Assembly (NCBI GenBank): GCA_026000755.1
Contig: BNZC01000003.1
Coordinates: 14,003-78,002, forward strand
DNA: 64,000 nucleotides
Source of the DNA: Clostridia bacterium
Lineage (GTDB): Bacteria > Bacillota > Clostridia > Lachnospirales > Lachnospiraceae
Reading direction: 5' to 3'
Positions 26,557 to 33,672 of this stretch are shown piece by piece. Within the stretch, counting starts at the first letter, position 1, and the number at the start of each line of letters is the position of its first letter. The notes under the pieces were generated by a model. It was not told the DNA's origin. It saw nothing but the letters and a program-made list of their open reading frames with translations, and searched no databases. A program made the position numbers and the translations under genes.

Positions 26557-26599
26557 CATAAATACAAGCTTCCATTCATATCTTGGTAAAAACAGGTGT

Positions 26600-26807
26600 G
26601 TTACTATTTACGATTAATTCGAAAACGGCTGCCCGCTCGGTCCCAAAAAGAACCTTCGAGCGAAATGGAGGGAAGACCCTCCTTGCAGGAAGCCCGATTT
26701 TGCTGACTGCAAGGCGTACTTAGAGGGGCTTGCCCGAAGTGCTTTAAGCGAGGGATCTTTTTGGGACCGAGCGGGCAGCCGTTTGGGGTTCAACCATAAA
26801 TAGCAAC
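26600..26807. mobile_element. MITE-like element (208 bp) with long inverted ends
   Basis: Terminal inverted repeats of about 55 bases begin GTTACTATTTACG and end AATAGCAAC, including a nearly perfect inner block CGGCTGCCCGCTCGGTCCC. Flanked by ACAGGTGT (26592-26599) and ACAGGTAT (26808-26815), an 8-bp target duplication with one change. No ORF. The whole unit could fold as one long hairpin. It fills the gap between the flippase and subtilase genes. Confidence 0.8.
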
Positions 26808-26819
26808 ACAGGTATACCC

Positions 26820-28481
26820 ATGAATAAAATCACCGATGAATCCTACCTGGACCTCATGATTGACTCCGATATTGTCCATGACTACGGTCCCCCTGAGGAC
26901 ATTACCCCCCTCACAGACCGTATTTCCATGATTCAAGTAAATGACACAAATTTAGATATTTGCGCCTTGGGGCATTATCCCTATCATTTCTTTCCTTCGA
27001 TTTTTACCTTAAATGCAAGTATCGCCGACAGCTCCGGTATTGAACGAGTGCAGGATAACCCCAATTTTGCCCTCTATGGAAATGGTGTGTTGGTGGGCAT
27101 TATCGACACGGGCATTGACTATCGCCACCCCGCCTTTGTCAACGGAGACAATACCTCAAGAATCTATTCTCTCTGGGATCAGACCATCAATGAAAACAAT
27201 ACCCCCCCCAATGGCTTTTCCTATGGCACGGAATTTGAGAAAACGGCGTTAACGGCGGCGGTGCAAAATCCAAATCCCCTTAGTTTGGTACCCTCCCAAG
27301 ATGAGATCGGACATGGCACCATGATTGCAGGTATTGTGGCAGGAAATGACGCACGGACGGCTTATAGCGGCGTGGTGCCACAGGCGGAACTGGTGGTGGT
27401 TAAGTTAAAACAGGCCAAAAAGAGCAACCGCCGTGTGATATTTGCCCCGGAGGATGCCATCTGTTATCAGGAAACAGACATCATCAGCGGCATTAATTAT
27501 GTTATGGGCGTTGCACGGAAATTAGAACGTCCCATAGCTTTGTGTATCGCCCTTGGTACCAGTCAGACCGGACATGACGGAAAGGGTGCGATTAGTGGAT
27601 TCTTGAATAATTTAGCCCAGTCTCCAAGGCTTGGAATTGCCATTTCCGGCGGAAATGAGGCGAATCGGCGACGGCATTATAAGGGCGAATCAGAAGCCGG
27701 CGGAGTGACCACTTTTGAACTGCGAGTCGGTGAAAAGGATAGCGTATTTTCCATGGAAATCTGGCAAAAAGCTCCACAGCGAATACAGCTGTCCATCACT
27801 TCCCCAACGGGGCAAAGTTTCACTCATCTGTATCCCACCTTAAATGAGTGCCGAAGACTTAATTTTCTATTGGAGCCATCGGTACTGTGGGTTAATAATA
27901 TTGTAACGGAATCGGAAACCGGGGATCAGTTGATTCTGGTGCGTTTTCAAAATGCCCAGAGTGGTCTGTGGCGATTTTCGGTGGAGGCGTTGGAAAAGGA
28001 AGTGGCGGAATTTCATGCATGGCTACCCTCCGGGGATTTGATCTCGGAGGGAACCTATTTCCCGGAGTCCGACCCTGATACCACAATCACCTCCCCCGGC
28101 AATACCACCTATCCCCTGACCGTGGCGAATTACGATACGACCACAAACAGCATCGTGATTGATTCAAGCCGTGGCTACACCCGGACGAATTTTGTGAAGC
28201 CTGATCTGGCTGCCCCCGGGAAAGACATCCCGGCACCTCTGCCAAACAGTACATACGGCACGGGAAACGGCACGGGAACCTCCGCCGCAATTGCCGCAGG
28301 AATTATGGCAATGGTCTTGGAATGGGCGGTGCTAAGGGGCAACTACACCACCATCAACGGCACGGATGTCAGTAGCCTTTTGGTTCGCGGGGCGGTAAAA
28401 ACCCAGAACATTGATTATCCGAATAAGAATTGGGGGTATGGGGTAATTGATATTTATGGTCTTTTTGAGAAGTTGATATAA
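26820..28481 (+). CDS. S8 family serine peptidase (Csp-like subtilase)
   Basis: 553 residues with all three catalytic residues: D96 (GIIDTGIDYRHPAF), H165 (GHGTMIAGIVAGN) and S488 (GTGTSAAIAAGIMAM). A large insert of about 230 residues between H and S forms a jelly-roll-like region, as in Clostridia CspA/B/C germination proteases. No signal peptide, consistent with that group. Role in spore germination is plausible given sigF in the window but not shown. Confidence 0.88.
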   Translation: MNKITDESYLDLMIDSDIVHDYGPPEDITPLTDRISMIQVNDTNLDICALGHYPYHFFPSIFTLNASIADSSGIERVQDNPNFALYGNGVLVGIIDTGIDYRHPAFVNGDNTSRIYSLWDQTINENNTPPNGFSYGTEFEKTALTAAVQNPNPLSLVPSQDEIGHGTMIAGIVAGNDARTAYSGVVPQAELVVVKLKQAKKSNRRVIFAPEDAICYQETDIISGINYVMGVARKLERPIALCIALGTSQTGHDGKGAISGFLNNLAQSPRLGIAISGGNEANRRRHYKGESEAGGVTTFELRVGEKDSVFSMEIWQKAPQRIQLSITSPTGQSFTHLYPTLNECRRLNFLLEPSVLWVNNIVTESETGDQLILVRFQNAQSGLWRFSVEALEKEVAEFHAWLPSGDLISEGTYFPESDPDTTITSPGNTTYPLTVANYDTTTNSIVIDSSRGYTRTNFVKPDLAAPGKDIPAPLPNSTYGTGNGTGTSAAIAAGIMAMVLEWAVLRGNYTTINGTDVSSLLVRGAVKTQNIDYPNKNWGYGVIDIYGLFEKLI

Positions 28482-28498
28482 TTTTTTCACAAAAAAAC

Positions 28499-28527
28499 TT
28501 GATTTTCTTCTTAGTTGCGTGTATGCT
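28499..28527 (+). promoter_or_regulatory. Sigma-A promoter of the toxin-antitoxin pair
   Basis: TTGATT (28499-28504), 17-base spacer, TATGCT (28522-28527), about 55 bases upstream of the antitoxin start. It gives the pair its own transcript, as expected for an autoregulated module. Confidence 0.55.
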
Positions 28528-28582
28528 AATAAGTAGGGAACGGTTAATATTCGCCCTATTTATTTCATATGGAGGTGAACTC

Positions 28583-28843
28583 ATGATTATAGATAACGCA
28601 AAAGTAATGGCAAAGGGTCAAATAACCTTGCCAAAAGATATTCGCACCATGCTGAATGTGACTGCCGGCGACCGTGTTACGTTAATATGTGAACAAAACA
28701 GGGTAGTGATTATGAATTCGGCACTCTATGCTCTGAAAGAATTTCAGGATGCAATGAAAGGCGAGGCGGAAAAAGTGGGACTCGTTTCGGACGATGACGT
28801 AGTAGATCTCATTATGCAAATGCGGCGTGAGGAGGAAGCATGA
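28583..28843 (+). CDS. AbrB/SpoVT-type antitoxin
   Basis: 86 residues with an N-terminal swapped-hairpin AbrB domain (VMAKGQITLPKDIRTMLNVTAGDRVTLI) and a C-terminal acidic helical tail of the kind that wraps a PIN toxin. The longer open frame is ignored because GGAGGTG sits exactly before the ATG at 28583. It overlaps the PIN gene by 4 bases. Confidence 0.88.
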   Translation: MIIDNAKVMAKGQITLPKDIRTMLNVTAGDRVTLICEQNRVVIMNSALYALKEFQDAMKGEAEKVGLVSDDDVVDLIMQMRREEEA

Positions 28844-29241
28844 AACTCCTCATTGATACAAATATTTTGATTTCAGCAGGATTGTTTCCAAATTCGGTAC
28901 CGGAGAAAGCACTTCAAAAGACTCTTACGCCCCCGAACATCGCTTTCCTATGCGATTATTCCCTTGATGAACTGGTGCGAGTTGTTCGGCGAAAATTTCC
29001 TCAAAAAGAAAAAGAACTTGAGATTTTTCTGTACAAAATATTGTTGACAGCCAAGTTGATTCATGCACCGATAGAAGAAATCGCAGACGAAGCTAAAATT
29101 AGGGATATAAAAGATCGTCCAATTCTTAGAGCAGCTTTAGAGGCAGGTGTGGATGCGATACTCACAGGTGACAGAGATTTTTTGGAAGCAGATATTGCAC
29201 ATCCTAAAATGCTGACAGCCGCTAAATTTTTAACTTATTAG
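28840..29241 (+). CDS. PIN-domain toxin, putative ribonuclease
   Basis: 133 residues. Acidic PIN active-site residues are present: D6 (LLIDTNIL), E44 (SLDEL), D92 (KDRPIL) and D111/D113 (TGDRDFL), so it is probably active on RNA. Belongs to the 'putative toxin-antitoxin system PIN' group (COG1569-like). Coupled to the AbrB-type antitoxin, 14 bases before the flavin reductase. Confidence 0.88.
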   Translation: MKLLIDTNILISAGLFPNSVPEKALQKTLTPPNIAFLCDYSLDELVRVVRRKFPQKEKELEIFLYKILLTAKLIHAPIEEIADEAKIRDIKDRPILRAALEAGVDAILTGDRDFLEADIAHPKMLTAAKFLTY

Positions 29242-29254
29242 GAGGTAAACCCAA

Positions 29255-29824
29255 ATGGGAAAACAATTTTGGAAACCGGGCAACCTGCTCTACCCCTTGC
29301 CTGTGATTATGGTAAGCTGTCAAAGAAGCGGGGAGAAGCCCAATATCATTACTCTGGCTTGGGCAGGAACCATCTGTTCTGATCCTGCCATGTTATCTGT
29401 ATCTATTCGTAAGGAACGCCATTCTTACGACATCATCAAAGAAACCGGCGAATTTGGCGTTAATTTGGTCACAGAGGATTTGGTCTATGCCACGGATTAT
29501 TGTGGGGTGAAATCAGGAAAGGATATTGATAAATTTGGGGAAATGAAGCTGACGCCTCTCCCCTCTAAAATCATCGCCCCACCCGGTATTTCAGAAAGTC
29601 CTGTCAACTTAGAATGCAAGGTAAAAGACTTCCTACCCTTGGGCAGTCATGATATGTTCCTTGCAGAAATCGTGAATGTTACCATTGACGACAGTTATCT
29701 GGACAGTACCGATAAATTTCAGCTGAATCAGACGAAGCTTGTGGCTTATTCCCATGGAGAGTATTTCGGATTAGGGGAAAAGCTTGGGAAATTCGGCTAT
29801 TCGGTAGAAAAAAAGAAGCCTTAG
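29255..29824 (+). CDS. Flavin reductase (FMN-binding split barrel) family protein
   Basis: 189 residues with the conserved split-barrel flavin-binding pattern: PLPVIMVSC, ITLAWAGTICSDPAMLSVSIRKERHS, GEFGVNLV. These proteins bind FMN and reduce flavins or act in redox stress; the physiological substrate is unknown. AGGAGG precedes the ATG. The stop codon lies in the loop of a bidirectional terminator. Confidence 0.88.
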   Translation: MGKQFWKPGNLLYPLPVIMVSCQRSGEKPNIITLAWAGTICSDPAMLSVSIRKERHSYDIIKETGEFGVNLVTEDLVYATDYCGVKSGKDIDKFGEMKLTPLPSKIIAPPGISESPVNLECKVKDFLPLGSHDMFLAEIVNVTIDDSYLDSTDKFQLNQTKLVAYSHGEYFGLGEKLGKFGYSVEKKKP

Positions 29825-29837
29825 GGCTTCTTTTTTT
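29808..29837. terminator. Perfect bidirectional terminator containing both stop codons
   Basis: A7-GAAGCC-TTAG-GGCTTC-T7: a perfect hairpin with a poly-T run on each strand. The loop bases contain the TAG of the flavin reductase (+) and the TAA of the surface protein (-), and the symmetric stem makes both proteins end in KKP. Confidence 0.85.
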
Positions 29838-32800
29838 GCTCTTTGCGCCTAGCGATAAGCGCTATCACTGCTGCACCCAGTGCGGACATCATTAGTAGTG
29901 CAGTATACACGGACAAATTCGTGTTATCGCCGGTTTTGGGGTTATCGCCGGTTTTGGGGTTATTGCCGCTTGTGGGACTTAGCACATCCGGCGATTTTTC
30001 AAACACATACTCGCCCAAATCGGGGTTGTAGCGCCAGATTCCTTTCAAGATGCCGTATGAGTCAACCTCCCGGAACGTGCCGTCATCGCTCGGTTCAAGA
30101 ACGTTCGCCGCATCGTTTGGCACGGGTGTGACTGTTGGTGTGGCGGGTTGTGCAGGTTCCGGCGTTGACTCCGGCGTTGGAGTAGGATCCGGAGCAGGCT
30201 CGGGAGTTGGATCCGGAGCAGGCTCGGGTGTAGGACTTGGCTCGGGTGTAGGACTTGGATCCGGTCCCGGCTCGGGTGTAGGACTTGGATCCGGCGTAGG
30301 ATCGGGTGTAGGACCTGGATCCGGCGTAGGATCGGGTGTTGGATTCGGATCCGGTCCCGGATCGGGTGGAAGCGCCCTCCACTTTGCGGTAAGCGTCATT
30401 GCATCCGGCACCACCTCAGAGGAGAAGTTCCACTGATTCGGATTCGCACCGTTGAACCATCCGAGGAAAGTATCCGTACCCTTGGTCGGAGGAGTAGGTC
30501 TGCTCACCTTACCGCCGATAGCCACGGCTTGTGTCGATACCGGCGAGCCGCCGTCAGAATCAAACCTCACATCCACCGCAAAATTCACCTTGGTGGATCC
30601 TGCACCGGGTTTACCCTCGACAGGTGACGGTGACGGCACCTTAGACGCATTATCGGAGACACGTAAAATATCGGTCAAAACCGTACCGTGCAGTGCAGTA
30701 TACTTCACAAATGTCGTCGATGTGGGAACCGTATAGCCGAACGCACGGTAAGCCGGGGGGAGTATAATGCCGGGAGCACTCACGACCGGGACACTCACGA
30801 TAGGGCTGCTCACGAGCGGGCTAGTTACGGTAGGGCTGCTCACGAGTGGGCTAGTTACGGTAGGACTGCTCTCGAGCGGATCGGTGTCCGTGTTTATCAC
30901 AAGAGACGAACCGGGCGAGGGTGCACTCGGGAAGTAATTGTTTTGCAGAACCGCCGTTCCAAGGTTTTGATCATTGAGTGCCCAAATGGCGTAGTCCGAA
31001 GCTGCATAAGCGAATACGGTTGCGGTGTCTGCAATCGTCAATGTTGCACCGTTGCTAGCATTGCCACCGCCACCGCCGCCGATACCGGCACCACCGTTGT
31101 CATTTCTGTCGGTGCGGATGCTACCGCCGTTTGCGGTGACGTTTGCGGTGCCTGATATGTTCACCACACCGCCGGGAGCATTGCCACCGCCGCCTATGCC
31201 GGCACCGCTTGGGCAATCGGGGTTGGGAATGTTTATGCTACCGCCGGTCGCTACAACTTTTGCATTGCCTGATATGGTAGTCGTACCACTGCCGGAGGCG
31301 AAAGCGCCGCTACCGATACCGGCACCACTGCCGTAGCCCGTAGCGCCGTTCGCTGTGACAGTACCGCCTTCTATGGTAATCGTGCCGCCGGCACCATTGC
31401 CGCCGCCGCCAATACCGGCACCGCCGCTATCCTCACAGTCAGAGTCGCCTATCGCTGTGACAAAGCTGTCTGTTATGCTAATCGTGCCGCCGGCACCATC
31501 GCCGCCGCCGCCGATACCGGCACCGCTGCTGTAGTGACCTCCGGTAGAACCACCCGTTGCGGTGACCGTACTGCCTTCTATGGTAATCATGCCGCCGTCG
31601 CCGCCGTCGTCGCCGCCGCCGATACCGGCACTGCCGGAGTCGCCGGTCGCTGTAACGTTCGCACCGTTTTCTATGCTAATCGTGCCAATGTTGCTGCCGG
31701 AGCCGAAGGCGCCGCCACCGATACCGGCACCGCCCGAAGCACCGGTCGCTGTGACAGTAGCGGCACTAATGGTAATCGTTCCGCCGAATTGACCGCGACC
31801 GGTACCGATACCCGCACCGCGGCTAGGGGCAGTTGCTGTAACTTCTGCACCGTCTTTGATGGTAATCATACCACCGGATGTAGCGCCGCCGATACCGGCA
31901 CCGCCCTGGTCGCCGCCGCTTGCCGTAACGACTGTGTTGCCTTCTATGGTAATCGTTCCGGAGAACTCCTTCTCTCCTCCGGTGCCGATACCGGCACCAT
32001 ACTCGCCGCCTATCGCTGTGACCGTACCGCCGGTTATGCTAATCATTCCGGTGGCGTCACCTGCACCGCCGCCTATGCCTGCACCACCACCTGCATATTC
32101 ACCACCGGTTGCTATGACCGTACCACCGGTTATGCTAATCGCACCGGCGTCGGCACACTCGTCTCCGCCGCCGATACCTGCACCTCCAAAGGCACCGTTT
32201 GCTGTAACGTCTGCGGAATCTCCTATGGTAATCGTACCACCGGCACCACTGTTTCCGCTGCCTATGCCGGCACCGCTATGGCCTCCGGTTGCTGCAACGA
32301 CTGCGGAACCTCCTATGGTAATCGTACCGCCGTCACCACCGCTGCCGCTGCCGATACCTGCACCTCCATATTCACTGTTTGCTGTAACGTCTGCGAAATC
32401 GCCTATGGTAATCGTACCGCCGTCACCACCGCTGCCGCTGCCGATACCTGCACCTCCATAGCCACCGTTTGCTGTAATGCGTGCGTTGCCTCCTATGCTA
32501 ATCGCATCACTGTCTATGCCTGCACCACCGACGTGTGCATTCGCTGTAACGTGTGCGTTGCCTTCTATGCTAATCGTGTTGCCTTCTATGCCGGAACTGG
32601 CGTGTCCAGCACTCGCTGTGACATCTGCATTGCCTGTTATGCTGATTACGGCACCGTCACCACCTATGCCTGCACCGCCGCGCGCCGAATCGCCGGTTGC
32701 TGTGATCGTACCACCGGTTATAGTAATGATGCCGGTACCGGTAGCTATCGACCCGCTGTCGCCGGATCCGATCACTCCACCGATACCTGCCGTTCTGCTA

Positions 32801-33150
32801 TTAGATGGGTGGTTGGCGGTGGATTCGAGATTGCCGCTGCCGCTGATGATCAGCGTAGCACCGGAGGGTACCGTAATACCGCCGTCTGATACGGTTAAAT
32901 TGCAGCCGGAACTAAGGACGATATTGACTATGCCGTCAATTATAATCTGCTCAGCGGTAACGTCGCCATTAATCGTATAAGTGTCAGCTGTGGCATCACT
33001 CCACGTTACCACACCAAGGCCGGTACCGTCGCCTGTTATAGACACACCCGCCGCTCGTACAGGTGTTGGGAACGTAGGAAACAGTGCAATCGCAAGCGCA
33101 GCCACGCACAACCACGCTAAGAATTTTTTGCTGATACGTTTCTTTGTCAT
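29821..33150 (-). CDS. Large repeat-rich cell-surface protein, probably sortase-anchored
   Basis: 1109 residues. Signal peptide (1-33); a long beta-helix-like region (about 130-707) built of 20-30-residue repeats of the type ITI.G..V.A.GG..GAGIG.G; Ser/Pro/Thr spacer; an InlB-like (Listeria-Bacteroides) repeat (about 853-920, with GGKV..P..P and FLGW); a Pro/Asp/Thr/Glu region (about 927-1023); then NPKTGDNPKTGDN, a membrane helix (about 1081-1100) and a basic tail, that is, a tandem (N)PxTG-type sorting signal. The ATG at 33150 follows GGGAGGTG; the open frame further upstream is not used. Likely an adhesin or substrate-binding protein; no catalytic domain seen. Confidence 0.82.
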   Translation of the reverse strand: MTKKRISKKFLAWLCVAALAIALFPTFPTPVRAAGVSITGDGTGLGVVTWSDATADTYTINGDVTAEQIIIDGIVNIVLSSGCNLTVSDGGITVPSGATLIISGSGNLESTANHPSNSRTAGIGGVIGSGDSGSIATGTGIITITGGTITATGDSARGGAGIGGDGAVISITGNADVTASAGHASSGIEGNTISIEGNAHVTANAHVGGAGIDSDAISIGGNARITANGGYGGAGIGSGSGGDGGTITIGDFADVTANSEYGGAGIGSGSGGDGGTITIGGSAVVAATGGHSGAGIGSGNSGAGGTITIGDSADVTANGAFGGAGIGGGDECADAGAISITGGTVIATGGEYAGGGAGIGGGAGDATGMISITGGTVTAIGGEYGAGIGTGGEKEFSGTITIEGNTVVTASGGDQGGAGIGGATSGGMITIKDGAEVTATAPSRGAGIGTGRGQFGGTITISAATVTATGASGGAGIGGGAFGSGSNIGTISIENGANVTATGDSGSAGIGGGDDGGDGGMITIEGSTVTATGGSTGGHYSSGAGIGGGGDGAGGTISITDSFVTAIGDSDCEDSGGAGIGGGGNGAGGTITIEGGTVTANGATGYGSGAGIGSGAFASGSGTTTISGNAKVVATGGSINIPNPDCPSGAGIGGGGNAPGGVVNISGTANVTANGGSIRTDRNDNGGAGIGGGGGGNASNGATLTIADTATVFAYAASDYAIWALNDQNLGTAVLQNNYFPSAPSPGSSLVINTDTDPLESSPTVTSPLVSSPTVTSPLVSSPIVSVPVVSAPGIILPPAYRAFGYTVPTSTTFVKYTALHGTVLTDILRVSDNASKVPSPSPVEGKPGAGSTKVNFAVDVRFDSDGGSPVSTQAVAIGGKVSRPTPPTKGTDTFLGWFNGANPNQWNFSSEVVPDAMTLTAKWRALPPDPGPDPNPTPDPTPDPGPTPDPTPDPSPTPEPGPDPSPTPEPSPTPEPAPDPTPEPAPDPTPTPESTPEPAQPATPTVTPVPNDAANVLEPSDDGTFREVDSYGILKGIWRYNPDLGEYVFEKSPDVLSPTSGNNPKTGDNPKTGDNTNLSVYTALLMMSALGAAVIALIARRKEQKKKP

Positions 33151-33259
33151 TGTGAGCACCTCCCGACCTGTTCCCTTACATATAAGTTGTCCGTTTTTTT
33201 CATAATAGTTCTCCCTTCTCTCCCTTTGTCTCCCTCTTTTCCCTTTTCCAACAAGTGCT

Positions 33260-33287
33260 ACTCTAAAAAGGTTTACCTTTTTAGAGT
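33260..33287. promoter_or_regulatory. Perfect 12+4+12 palindrome in the surface-protein leader
   Basis: ACTCTAAAAAGG-TTTA-CCTTTTTAGAGT. A related hairpin (CTAAAAAG...CTTTTTAG) lies at 33420-33441, on the other side of the promoter, and both are followed on the plus strand by AGAGTGCTTT. A third small hairpin, GGATGT-TTC-ACATCC, is at 33299-33313. The transcript leader of about 175 bases is thus highly structured. Confidence 0.55.
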
Positions 33288-33333
33288 GCTTTTTATTCGG
33301 ATGTTTCACATCCTTAAAATTAAGTTTATAGGT

Positions 33334-33362
33334 ATTATAGCAAAATTTTTTTGACATTTCAA
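33334..33362 (-). promoter_or_regulatory. Sigma-A promoter of the surface-protein gene
   Basis: On the minus strand TTGAAA (33357-33362), 17 bases, TATAAT (33334-33339). Start of transcription would be near 33327, leaving a long leader before the ATG at 33150. Confidence 0.75.
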
Positions 33363-33455
33363 GATTTTTTTGTAAAAAAACACCGTTTTTCAAAATTTTT
33401 TGTACGGAGAGAGAGTTTTCTAAAAAGGTAAAGCTTTTTAGAGTGCTTTATTATT

Positions 33456-33500
33456 GTTTGAGCGGGCCGCTGTTTGGGGTTCACCATGAATAACAGCACC
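33456..33500. repeat. Half copy of the MITE-like element
   Basis: GAGCGGGCCGCTGTTTGGGGTTCACCATGAATAACAG resembles the right end of the 26600 element (GAGCGGGCAGCCGTTTGGGGTTCAACC). No matching left end nearby, so a remnant. Confidence 0.5.
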
Positions 33501-33519
33501 TTAGGGCTTCTTTTTTTGC
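33501..33519. repeat. 19-bp direct repeat of the terminator half at 29821
   Basis: TTAGGGCTTCTTTTTTTGC here is identical to 29821-29839, the loop plus right arm of the bidirectional terminator. The left arm is missing here. The two copies bracket the surface-protein gene and its promoter. Confidence 0.65.
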
Positions 33520-33531
33520 GTAAAATTTGAT

Positions 33532-33560
33532 TTGTGTTTTTTGCGATTCCATGGTATACT
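33532..33560 (+). promoter_or_regulatory. Candidate promoter of the GH9 gene
   Basis: TTGTGT (33532-33537), 17 bases, TATACT (33555-33560). Modest -35. It would also serve valS, which follows closely. The 30-bp element at 33600 lies in the transcript leader. Confidence 0.45.
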
Positions 33561-33599
33561 AAAGGTAAGCGTATTTCGCCTGTGTTTTGTTATCTTGTG

Positions 33600-33629
33600 G
33601 TTGCTTTCACAGGAACTGTGAATAGTAAC
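33600..33629. mobile_element. Minimal 30-bp inverted-repeat element
   Basis: GTTGCTTTCACAG-GAA-CTGTGAATAGTAAC: almost nothing but the two ends of the MITE-like family, flanked by ATCTTGTG (33592-33599) and ATCTTGCG (33630-33637). Identical to 17981-18010, the right end of the 132-bp element. Confidence 0.65.
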
Positions 33630-33672
33630 ATCTTGCGAATGCGATATGTACATTTTATAGGGAGGTATCTGT

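Noticed and set aside
31534..32889. 451-codon plus-strand ORF rich in Cys, Thr and Ala, and other long plus-strand frames between 30050 and 32980
   Set aside because: Antisense shadows of the repeat-rich surface gene: the repeated Gly/Ala/Thr codons keep stops out of the opposite strand. No ribosome binding sites or family features.
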